Source: Rhynchonema sp. JSB1_4
Taxonomy: Eukaryota > Nematoda > Chromadorea > Monhysterida > Xyalidae
NCBI GenBank assembly: GCA_030248065.1
Contig: JASAMV010005235.1
Coordinates: 80,522-144,521 of the forward strand
Direction: 5' to 3'
DNA: 64,000 bases
The position numbers and the translations under genes were made by a program. Shown in pieces: positions 22,085 to 34,200 of this stretch. The notes beneath the pieces are model-generated. The model did no database searches. It saw nothing but the letters and a program-made list of their open reading frames with translations, and had not been told where the DNA came from. The first letter of the stretch is position 1, and each line of letters opens with the position of its first letter.

Positions 22085-22587
22085 CAGGGTTGGGCAAAAA
22101 AAACGACGGCGTTTTTTCTTAAAAAAACGAGGTTTTTAAAAAAAAACGCCTGGGTCGTTTTTCCTTTTTTTGAATCCTGAATTTCCTCGATTTTCCCTGA
22201 TTTTTCAGGGAAAGTACCCTGATTATTAAGTAAAATCAATTTTTTGCCCCATTTTTTCAAAAAATTTTCGACAAATTTTTACTTTGTCGAGATACGTCGA
22301 TATACGGAGTTTGACCTTCAATGATGACCCCGGCCAAAGTTGGTCCCATGGTGCGGGTCTGATATGGGATCTTAACAACTCGCTAGAAAAGGGTTGAAAC
22401 CCGTTTATTTTGCCTCAGAACACATCGAATTACTTCATTTAACCACGTTTTCTTCCCAACATGAGCGTTTTTCAATTTTTTGGGGGCATATTTTGGTCAT
22501 GTGGGCGTTTTAAAAAGACGTTTTTTTTAAAAAAACGTTTTTTTAAAAAAAGGATTTTTTGAAAAAAACGTTTTTTGCCCAACCCTG
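22085..22587. mobile_element. hAT-like MITE family C copy 2
   Basis: CAGGGTTGGGCAAAAAA to TTTTTTGCCCAACCCTG, flanked by perfect 8-bp duplications CAACAGCA (22077-22084 and 22588-22595). Confidence 0.9.
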
Positions 22588-23066
22588 CAACAGCAACCTC
22601 AGACGGTATCAAACTCCAGTGATCAGTCCAGTTGTTCAAAACGGCAAGAAACACATTCTATAGAATTAGGGCTCCACGAGGGACCTTACCAACTACCAGA
22701 TTTCCGGTAATTTTACAGGGTAGGCGCCTGAAACCCACAGAAATTGTTGAGTCCGATTTATGTACTGATGCTTCTCAGAGATGGAAGATCTGCTTAACCT
22801 GCCGGATCAAACGGATACGCAGCGGCGGTGGTATGGGGTGCCGTAGAGGTTGTCATCAATCCGATTACTATTCGTCAAAACTACACGATCGCTGTCCTTT
22901 TAGGAAACAGAGGTACCGAAATCAACTGTTCGGATTGAATACAGGCGGTGTGACGTGAACGATAGCTGAATTCGCAAACATACTGTGTACTGTGTTTGGG
23001 TTTTAGTGTACAGTCAAACACATCAGCTTAGTGCCGCTTGAATACTTTTTTTGCGAAACGTGTAGT

Positions 23067-23605
23067 ATGTATGGTCCAGCCACGAACTCATGAGACGACT
23101 TATTTTGAAATTGATTTGTACGGATCCAATAATAATGTTCCGGTTCCACGTATTTCGGAAATGAAAGAAATAGAAACGCATGTATTTTTTTTAAAAACAC
23201 GCTCTCCACCTCGGTGCGTAAATTCCCTTTTGACTCCCAAAACATTTGTGTGTTGAACGACGCTGCTGTTCGCGTAAGCACGCAACAAATTGAGGTCAGC
23301 CAGCTGGAACTTGTCATCATGTCTCTCGGCCCAATCTCTTTCTTTTGTTTGTAAAAACCCGTGTAAGGGCGGCCTTAGGTTAAATCCGGAAACCGGAATC
23401 CGGAAATATTTCCGGAAAACGCATTATTTTTGCATGTAAATTTTTGCGTTTTCCGGAAATATTTCCGGAGTCCGCAAATGTTTTGTATTTTTGCATGCAA
23501 ATTATTTCCGGGTTCCGGATTAAGTTCGCCCTGACCGGCGCATTTTTGAATCTGACCAAGCAAGCTTTAAAAGGAGGCGGCTCATGCGCTCGTGGTTGGA
23601 CTATA
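23067..23605. mobile_element. MITE family G copy 3, interrupted by a family F element
   Basis: A reverse-oriented copy of family G (start TATGGTCCAGCCACGAACTC, end CGTGGTTGGACTATA). It is split at 23366-23532 by an AGGGCGG...CGCCCT element made of CCGGAAA units. Joining the two flanks restores the order seen in the intact copy at 2029-2389. Confidence 0.75.
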
Positions 23606-23623
23606 CAGTATATATACGTACTG

Positions 23624-24175
<552 letters not shown>

Positions 24176-24329
24176 TGTAGGAACCCAGCATGTGGAACAA
24201 AATTTGACCGTATAAAAATGCATTGCGTTCAGAAATTTTATTCACTTCGCTATAATTTGTTGCAAGCTCTTTACATTGTAGGTTGCACTGTCACCCACCA
24301 TACGTATACGTCGTCTGGATCGTCATTCT

Positions 24330-25900
24330 GTTAAGGTCACTTTATACTTCGTCTCGTCGCGGTACGAAGAACAAAACCTGACGCATAACAAGCCGCTACA
24401 AAGAACAGTGCGATACAGCGTATCGGTTGTCGTTTGTTGCGCCGCGTTTCAGCTGTTACGTTGTTGCGTCTCTGCAACGGATGTTCTCTCACGTGACAAA
24501 CGCAAAGAAAAGAAAAAAAGAACAATCAAAAATAGACGGTCGTTTCGGCTCGTAATTTTAGTCAGTCTGGCAAATGCCTTTATCCGAAGCTGTTATGCAT
24601 TGATGAAACACCACCTCATTATCGTACACCTCCAATTTAGGGGCGAGGAGGCGACGGGGTTGGGGTGATTAACTTTTTATTTCTAGGGGGCTTGGCGTCC
24701 AAACACCACTTTTGTAGCCCCACCACGACAATATTTTGTAATGCAACGACGAAGTTATGCTTAACGTTCCACGCCGTGATTACTCGGTGTAAACGAGCCG
24801 CATTCTCCACATTTCGCTACAGGCAACGCAACGCAATGTCGCCTTGTTGAGACAGGTGGCCATCGACAAAAACAAACGCAGCTGGACAATCGACACACGA
24901 CTCTCTGTCTCACACAATCAAAATCAAGCTGTCCAATGTTATCAGTGCAGCCACCTACGCTGCTGTGACGTTATAAGACAGGTTTAGAGCTGTTTCAGAC
25001 TAAACAGCCTGGCTCAGTGGCAGGTCACCGGCGTGAATAGTGCTGATGCTCGAATGTTCAATTCCCACCCGCGCCTTTTTCAATCGGCAACTTTTTCAGT
25101 TTTTTCGGATTAACCAGGTCGAGCGGAAAAACTGCCATATCGCTTCATATCGGCGAAAAAACAAAGCCGAAAAAAGTCCAAAGTTGAGATTTTTCAATCC
25201 AGAAATCTGATATCGCCTCACGTCATTTGTACTTGTTTCTTGTATTGAATACTGTATGTACGTTGTCTAAACATTAGTGTAAACAACCTTTGATTCAAAA
25301 GGAGAACGGTACAGCGGTTTTTTGTTCCTTGTATCGCAACGAGACGAAGTATAATGCGGCGTTTCCGGCCAGAAAGTTTGCCTGCTCTGTAAAGCCAGAA
25401 CAGCGTGGTGTTTTCAGCATTTTTAATAGCCAATTAGCTTGGGCCTTTTTAATTAGGCCGTAAATGTGAACAGTCAATGTCAGTACTGGAGCAGCGTATA
25501 ATTGGTCAACAGAAAACACAACACAGCTTCATAGAATAGTGCCGACCAGTCTGAAGTTGACGTTGACTAACGATGTTACTCTGATGTATTGTATGTAGCA
25601 TGCCGTACAACGTATTTTAATGCATCTAATGCCGTATATCTGATATACGACCAGGGTTGGATTAAAATTTTTTTTTCATTATCGAACTTTTTTAAAAAAC
25701 ACTTTTTAAAATTTTTTTTTAAAAAAATAACTTTTTTTCCGGACCCCCAAAAAATTGGGTTCTTGAAGAATGAAATTTCTGAAACCATGTTAGTTAGGTA
25801 TGTTCTGAGGGACACTAAAGAGAACTTTTTCACTGACTTGCATGTTTACGTAATCACCTGCGATCTAATCCCCTTGGTCATGACTTTGAGAAATTCGAAG
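24330..25900. other. Gene-poor stretch
   Basis: No gene recognised. 25650 starts CAGGGTTGGATTAAAA like a family-C terminus, but no matching right end was found. Confidence 0.4.
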
Positions 25901-25907
25901 GTATGGT

Positions 25908-26375
25908 AACTGTCAAGCTCAACGTCAAAGTTCAAAGTCTGATGTTTCGGCGTCACGCTGGCTGATGCACAAAGACGCGGTTTTCCAAACGCCGGGTCAT
26001 CTTTGACGAGTTGTCCGTTGAAATGTGTTTCTCGGAATAAAATCAATTTTAATAATGTAATCAAAGCGTTTTAGATGATAAATACTGAGTTGTAATAATT
26101 TTTAACCATCTAACAAATCATTATCCGCAGTCGATTTTTTTTACTGCCATTGATGGTCGCCTGTTTATTTTTTCCTCTGTTCAGAAATTTGCAAAACACT
26201 AAAATGATCGTCTAGAACGTTTGAGTTTCATCACAAAATATGTAACATCATGCGAGAAAAACATTCACCATGCATGGTGCGTGACGCGTCAAACTGTCTT
26301 TTTCATTGAAAATCGCGTCTGGGGGCTGCTTGTCAGCATATTTTGACTTTGGTTTGTGAATTCCAACCACTGTGC
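25908..26375. mobile_element. Degraded family P element
   Basis: Contains AACGTCAAAGTTCAAAGTC and a right end TTGTGAATTCCAACC, both shared with the intact family P element at 59748-60017. Confidence 0.5.
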
Positions 26376-26550
26376 CTGTGGTGGCCCTGACCTTTACTTT
26401 GTCTCTTGCACATTGTATACCGCCGCTGCCATGACAGCTCCGGAAAGATCGCACACAAAAAAATGTAATTGGATGCCTGTATGCATATGTTTCCCTGTTC
26501 GATTCATGAACACATACCAGTTTATGCATGTGCGAACCTTGGCTTGTATT

Positions 26551-27217
26551 CAGTGGTCAATAAAAAAATTTTTATTCAAACCCCATTTTTAAAAAAAATT
26601 TTTTTTTAATTAAAATTTTTTTTATTCCAGCCAAAATCTGCCCAACACGATAAAAAATGAGCGCTCAAGTACAAAATAGGGGTATTTTTGTTACATAATG
26701 TGTTCTAAGTGCATATAAAGCACAGGTGACACGAAAACCATGCTATCCAATGGTCGATAACTACCAACCATAGTCAGGTACACACCCGTACCCTTCCCCA
26801 GGTGGTGCGGGTGTGATGGTATGGCTTTCTGATATTCGGGATGGGAATTTTGGGTGAAATTATCACGTCTAGGTACACGACCAATGCAAATAAGCTGCAC
26901 ATAGTGTGAAAATAGAGTGAACACAAAATATAATTACTCCTTTCGGGTCTGGGGTATGGATAAATGCCCACCCAGTCACATGTACGTGTGTAGTCATATG
27001 AGAGGCCCTGTGAATGTGCGCACCATGTCTAGATGCCACAAAACAACGATTATGGCACCCAATACACCCATGGTAGGGATAGGTGATGTCAACAGTAGCA
27101 ATTTTTATGCAAAAAATAGCACTTTTAGAGCAAAAAAATGGAGAAATTTCCGAATTTTAAAATAATAAAAAAAATTTTTTTTAACTTTTGGGACGAATTT
27201 TTTTTAAAAAACCACTG
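26551..27217. mobile_element. hAT-like MITE, CAGTGGT termini
   Basis: Starts CAGTGGTCAATAAAAAAA and ends TTTAAAAAACCACTG, with perfect 8-bp duplications CTTGTATT (26543-26550 and 27218-27225). A different terminus from the CAGGGTTGG family, but the same superfamily signature. No transposase. Confidence 0.85.
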
Positions 27218-27225
27218 CTTGTATT

Positions 27226-28205
27226 CATGTCATCAAGTAACCCTAATGCCATATAGTTACAGTCCGTGACGAACTATGTGGCCACTTTGCAAGGCCGGCG
27301 CGCGCGCTGGCGCAGGCGTTGTGCACATAAGGATAGGGTGTTCTGGAAGAGTACGGTAGCTTGGCAACAAAAGTTGGCGCGCGCCGCGGACTGTATATCT
27401 GTCACGGCCACTGTATATTGAGTTAACGACCGAAGTTGATCACTTGAGTTCACGACTAAACAATTACCCTAGCCCGAATCTCACTCGCAGAATACATTTT
27501 TATTCACATTTCTCTCGATCGGTAACATAACGTAGCATTGGCAAATGTTGAAATACACACTATACGTGTTATAATACATTGATAAGGTCAGTGTATGTTG
27601 TTTCAACAAAAAACACAAATGTGCACAGAATCATAGAAAATGGAACCTGATTAGAATTTGAGAAAATATACACGAACGTTATATAAAATTATGCATGCTC
27701 AAATACACGTAATCTGAACAGCACTAAATTTATCATCAGAATCTAAACACGGAAACAGCGCAGCGACACGGGCTTAGTTTCTCCAATCTTGGTTGAGACC
27801 GCAACAGAGTAGGCTTACTGACGAGCCCTGACGCCTCGGTCTGTCTGCGAAGCAGACAACATTAGTGCACTCAGTACATATACATACATTGTGGTCAAAT
27901 CGGATTGTCAAATCTTGTTATCGCGTTCATTTGGGATGGCTTGACTTGACGACTTCGATATGGCGACAGTACTATATTAGCCCAGACAGACCTTGTGATT
28001 TGACCGAAACGAAGCGTAAACAGAATGAAACACAGTAATAAAATAGTAAAAAAAACTCAAACAATATGTTGCTTCGGAATCACACGGAGAAAATTATAAC
28101 ACGATCAAACAATATACCCATCAACATTGGCTAAGGCTGCACTAAGCACATAACAGGCTGCAACAAAAAAAGGAAAATTGAACATCTACCCAGTGTTCTG
28201 ATTAT
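27226..28205. other. Intergenic stretch downstream of the 36-exon gene
   Basis: No gene recognised. Includes a CG-rich patch of GCGC runs (27290-27400) and, at about 27810-27870, a fragment of the 240-bp repeat found at 39475-39716 and 43905-44205. Confidence 0.45.
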
Positions 28206-28211
28206 TTTATT
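28206..28211 (-). terminator. AATAAA poly(A) signal of the 36-exon gene
   Basis: Minus-strand AATAAA about 45 nt past the stop at 28256-28258, a normal nematode distance. Confidence 0.6.
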
Positions 28212-28255
28212 TGAGACTTTCGGGTTACATCACTCACGTTTGGACACCATAGTGT

Positions 28256-31200
28256 CTAGAACCTCCTGTTTATTGGTGTGAAGCATATCCTCTCACACTC
28301 TGCCTTGCTCTCAATTGTGAGCGGGGAGAGATGGGACTCCTGCGCGAGTGAAACATCACGTGTAATCAAAGCGTTTTGATGTACGTATATTAGCCAGTTT
28401 GCGGTGAAACACCGGGATTCGGGGACAAGCTTTCATGTTTTATGGCGTTAATCCCCGATTTTTTTGAAGGTCAAACGGATACAAAAAAATTTTGAACGAG
28501 GTTTGTAATAAAATTTAGTCATGTCAAAAGCGCAAAAGTGTGCACTACTGCTCTGGATTCGGTTTCGGTATCAGAGAGTAATAAGTTAAAAAAACTGAGC
28601 AAAAGAAATAAAAAATTTGAAGTTTTTTTCAATTATAGGTAGTCGGCCCACCTGCTCGCATAGTGAATGTATGTACACTTTGCATTTGTCCCCGTCGCGG
28701 TACCATCTGAACACCGGTCGCGGTTTGGCTCCGCGTGGCCGGCATTTCTTACGCCACTCCATCCGATCACACGTCGTGTGTGCTGTTACTGAAACATCAC
28801 TTAAAAGTTTGAGCAGAGAGTTAAAAAGAAGTCAAAGGGCAAAATGTTTTGATACGAGACTTCACGTTGGGTTTTTGGGTACTGGCCACTTGCCTGGGTG
28901 TCAGAAAGTAAATGACATGAGAACAGGCCGATTACTGTAGCTTTCGATATCACACATTTGACATCGTTCAATGCCGAAAAACATGGCAAAGCGTTTTTCT
29001 AAGCATGAAGTACCCCCGATAGCAAAACGTCTCCAAACACTGATTGAAACATCAGCAAGCTGGCGAACCAACCTCCGCAATGCGGCAATTTCGGTTCGGA
29101 GTCGGTGACTGGATTACGTTGCACTCGCTCGCCTGATTGACGGTCAACACACCTGAAGAAGATTTTGCGACATGTTTCAAGCTAAAATAATTTAGTTTTA
29201 ACAGGCTGTCCTAAAAAAATAAAATTACAGTAAAGAAAAAATCATAAAACATTAAAACTATGCGGTTTATGCACCAGCAGTCGCCAGTCTGTAGATTGCA
29301 TTGCAATGGCTCGAAATAACCGTCGGCTGAACACTGCATTATTGATTGGTGATGACAGGCTGGAAATAGCAGGAAAAAATTAACGTTAGTATAAGTACGC
29401 TATAAGCTTTGTTTTCCATCAGCAAATCAAATCTTTGTGGGATGATGAAATGCGATCTTTCAGCTTTTGACGTGTCGAAAACAGTAAAATCGCTTGCAAA
29501 GCACTTTTAAAAAATCATGTGGTCATAAGACCGGGCCAAGCTGGACAATGTCTCCAAGGTTGACAGCGATCAGGGCGGTGAATTAAGAAAACCACATGCC
29601 ATTTTTGCTCAATAATAAATAAAAAGTATGCCAAACTAACGTCCACATTTCGGCTTGGCGCCATCTGCGGTTCGGGTGTCTGGCTTTTCCACACCCGTCG
29701 CCTCGTGCACGCACCAGCACGATCGACCGTCACGATTGCATTGCACTGGCTTGTATTCACCTGCAATGAGCCGGCTGGCTGATGTTTCAATTTGGAGTTG
29801 GAGTTGGCTATAGTCAGATACTTTAATGTTGTTCATTGAATTGGGGCCAGACGGATAGGGCGTTATGTACACATTAGGCACATGTTGGTTTCAGTTTGAT
29901 CTCTGTCCGTGAGCAACATTCTTATTATGTAAATCTATTGCGATAAAAAATTTTGTGCATGTTTTTTTCTGCATATGGCTAGGCGATCACCGAGCTAAAC
30001 ACCTAATTATTGATGTTTCACTATTCTTACCATTATTCAAGCACACCGGAATCCACATTGAGCCATCTGCCCCAGCCAAGTTCTGCACTTTGGCCAGCAG
30101 TTCATCCTGTTTCTGTTTGCAAGCTGAAAATATATAAAATCGATGACAAATGAATAAATGAGCAAAAATGAATGATCGAAACATGACCTACTTTCTACCG
30201 TTTGTCCGCCTGATTCTATCCCGTTGGCAACCTGATGTTTCACGACAGGTATATCTTCGAGTTCAACGTTACAAGAGTCACCGAACAACGTACGGGCGGC
30301 GATGCGCGCAAAATCCTGAATGTGTTTATAGTAATGTTCAGTTCTGCACATCAGTCGCTTTCTGCATCGAGTCTGCATTCCAAATCAGCACTCTGGCTGG
30401 CAACCCATGAATGATCGCAGATCTTGAAAAATATCACATGCCAACCCGCCGCCACCGTTCGAAACGCAGCGACACAAACACAAGCTGAAACATCACCTCG
30501 TACATCCTGTGCATGTCGAGGCCGCATGCCTGGTAGGAGGGCAAACGTCTGAGACAGTTGACTTGGTTCGTGAAGTAACTGCAGTACACGTGGCCAGCTG
30601 GTGAGTCTGAATTTAAAAAAAACGATAACTTTTGGAAACAAAAAGCTCGTGAAATAAGCACTTTCAAACCCCGACCTTTTTTCAACCCGCTGCTATCACA
30701 TTGGGTTGCGAACTCCTTTTCAACGCTGGATAAACACGCCCGGTTGTTGGTGAGTACCTGGTAATAATTGAAACATCAGCTCATTTGGGTACGCGGTGGT
30801 TTGAGTCTTGTTTCATAGGGAATCATTCCATTTTCCTAAATATCGGTATATATGCCCAAGTGACGGGAAGTTTGTTGTCACCGACCCAAGAAGAACTTAT
30901 ACACAACAATTGCAACAATCATGATATACATAGCAATCCAACTTTTTTCGCCTCGTCGCGACAATAGAATCCGACTAATGTTTCAAACACCGATCTGCTG
31001 TACATGTAACACGACGTGCCGTGCGCTTCATCGGCCAACCGCACACACGTGCTGTAGGTGGACTCGAACTGGGCGCATGTGGCTTCGAAAAACTGCAACA
31101 AACCAACGATGACATCATCACACAATAAAAATATTCAACAGATGTCTTGCGCGTTGCTGGGCTTTGAACACCCGGCAAAGTGTATACCCGCGGCCACAAT

Positions 31201-34200
31201 TGACAAAATCGTTCCGAAGTTCGCCTTGTCGACTTCAGGGTCGCCCTCATGAATAAATCGCCCTTTTGAAATAAACACGCACAATATGCTCAGTTTGAAG
31301 CAACTGATTGATTCATGGGCTAATGCCGTCAAATCACATGTATTACATAGGGTGATATTTTCGAAACGGTGTGAAGGTCAGTTGGGTGTAAAGGTCGGTG
31401 GAAAACTCGGTCGACAGCTCAGCGTGATAGACCTCGGTGTAAACTTGAAACATTCCACGTTAATAACAGGCAATGTTTCACGTTTACACCGAGCTACGCC
31501 GACCGAGCTTTCGACCGAACTTTACGCCGACCTTTACGCCCAACTGACCTTTACACCGTTTCGAAAATTCCACCCATAGTTCTCGCGCTCATTTGGGCTC
31601 GTCTATTATTGCTTGATTTGACGACATGATTTTGACGACAAAAAACTTTCAACCGATCATCGTGTATAGTAACACTACGCCAACACGAGCCCGATTTCAG
31701 AGGTGGTAGATTAGTGAAACATTCTGACGTGGCTGCTGATTTGGGAAACGTTACAGTTGTGGAGCACAACGTGGTGCATGATGATTTTCTCGTTCCATTC
31801 GTTTTGTAAGCACGCCACCTCCGAAATCGGGCTCGTGTTGGCTCGAGACCCACCGTCACCGCATCATAGCCAGTCTGCGACAGCAAGCCCATTTGTGAGT
31901 CGAGCGATGTCAGATTCACACATTCTTTGTCATTATTCACACAAATTTGCGGAAATTCACTCAAACATCGTCGCAGTGTGTTGGCGTGTTGCGCGTCGCA
32001 GTCTTCTTTCCTCAGCAAAGCTGCCAGAAAGTCGGGAACGTTAGAGTCTGTAAAAAGCAGAGACTGATTGCATCGTTTTTTCCAATTTCTTGAAAGAGTC
32101 TTCATGATTGCGTATCTCGACATTGGTTTGGCTGATTGATGTTTCAGGAGACTGTAAAAGATGATGGCGGTGCTAGATTGATGGGCTTGATAACAGATAT
32201 GTAGGACAAGCGCGCGGTGCAGGAATGAAAAAAGCCAAACTTCAGTCCCGAGTAAAACTCATCACCGCCAAAAACTCTGCGAAAAAGAAAGATAAAATGA
32301 ATATCAAATGGTCCTTATTCCCCAAGCGCACACCACCTGTCGCAATCATTGGATGGACGGAATCGGTATCGATTTGCTGATTGGCTGAATCTTCCCCGTC
32401 CTGCATCATCTGACCAATCATCGCGTCGCAATTCACGCGTTCTGCATCTTCTTGCGTGGTTCGTGTGCCTGTAATTTATTTATTTTTTCAATGAGATAGC
32501 ACTGTTGTTGTGTGTCTTTGAGAGACGAACAGCACCAAATCACAATACACAGGTGCTGTTCGTCTCTCAAAGACACACAACAACATGATTGCATTACGGC
32601 ACTGCCATCCCGGCAACATCAAAGAGATAGCACTGAACTGCCAGTATAGTCTAACCACGAGCTCATGAGACCACTTTTTAAAAGCTTGCTTGGCCAGATT
32701 CAAAAATGCTCCTTTTACACGTGTTTCCGCAAACAAAAGAAAGAGATGGGGCCGAGAGAGATGGTGACAAGTTCCAGCTGCCTGACCTCAATTCGTTGCG
32801 TGCTTACGCGAACAGCAACGTTGTTCAACACACTAATGTTTTGGGAGTCAAAAGAGAATTTACGCACAGAAGTGGAGAGCGCGTTTTTAAAAAAAATACG
32901 TGCGTTTCGCTTTCTTTCATTTTCGAAATACGTGGAACCGGAACATTATTGGATCTGTACAAGACAGCTTCAAAAGAATCGTCTCATGAGCTCGCGGCCG
33001 GACTGTACAATGTACATTATGTATGTAGGTCGGGTCACCACAATGGCATGAACATGTAGTGTGACTTTGACCTGATATCTCCTCGCCACTGATTGGCTTG
33101 ACACACCAACACGCTGTTGAGAGCTTGTCACATTGCTCGGGGGCGTAGTTGCCTGAAACGACAAGGAACGCTTGGCGTGTGTGTAAATTTTTGGACACCC
33201 AGCCAGGAAGGGTTAGGAGACACGACCGGCAAGGACCTTTTTTTATCGTTTTAAGTTGAGCTGATAACCCAGTCTCAAGCCTGCTTAAAGACCGTGCCTA
33301 ATGCCTCACCATTGCTTGTGCATCGCGGCCTAGCGAGAACATTCAGAATGCCCATCTCAATCATCAACAGTACATCAGCACAGGGGCCTTTCAGTTGTTG
33401 AGAGCTGTCATCAGGCACGGCAGGCCTTGCCTCTTCAGGGGTAAGCGGCACCGGTATGGGTACTGAGTCACTTTGTAGGAACGCAGGGTTTGTGGGCAGT
33501 ATTGGGGGCACGTCTTCGGTGTCGACTTCAGACTTGGACTTGTGCATGTCTGAAAACATTACGGAAACGTCAACGGTTGTTGTCTTGAAGAACAATTCAT
33601 TCCAGTTTCAAAATCCTAAATATCCAAGAAACAACAAAGCAACAACAACCAAACCGACCATGTTTCTGCGCACGACATAATGTTTCGCATTCGCGCAAGG
33701 ATCCAAAATTGTTCACCTCCTCGTCCGGGCCGGGCACATTTGAGGCGTAGAATTTGAATTCGCGGCACATGTTTGTGGTCATGTCGTAGTAATATCTGCG
33801 AAACATCGACAAAATTACAATTATTGCAATTCTATGACGTTTTGGGATAGACAAACCATGCAGTCATGCTGCATGCCAATAGGTCACTTTTCATCACCTA
33901 TAGTCCATCCATCAGCTCATGTCACTTTGTGATGCAGCTGGCCAACTTGTTCCCTTCCTCCACGTTCTAATGAAAGAGAAATTGAGTTTCCGAAAAAAAT
34001 TAATTTTGCTCCTAGTTTGTGGTTTTTATGAAATCGACGTGTTTTATCGATTTTAATTTGATTTAGTTTTAAATTTGAGCGAATTCAATCGTTTTCGACA
34101 CATTTTGTTATTTTTTTAGTTTTTTTGCAAAAACGGTCGCACTCAATTTCTCTTTCATTAGGACGTGGAGGAAGCGAACAAACCAGCCAGCAGCAACACA

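Larger units (their letters stand above)
28256..33549 (-). other. C-terminal block: two Tg1 domains, Cys-repeat region, Kunitz 5
   Basis: Tg1 six: 33310-33549, 33072-33152, 32337-32468 ([14 protein letters not shown], then EEISGTRTT across an intron). Exons 31854-32047 to 30192-30372 form a Cys-spaced region ([50 protein letters not shown]) that may be a DUF19-type nematode domain; this is only a guess from cysteine spacing. Tg1 seven: 30031-30123 and 29641-29760 ([14 protein letters not shown]). Kunitz 5: 28652-28782 and 28256-28339 ([20 protein letters not shown], then AECERIC), directly followed by the stop. Confidence 0.7.

Noticed and set aside
22632..22958. ORF with a TDAS element resembling retrotransposon RNase H
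   Set aside because: A single short motif, with no flanking protease, reverse transcriptase or integrase and frame changes needed.
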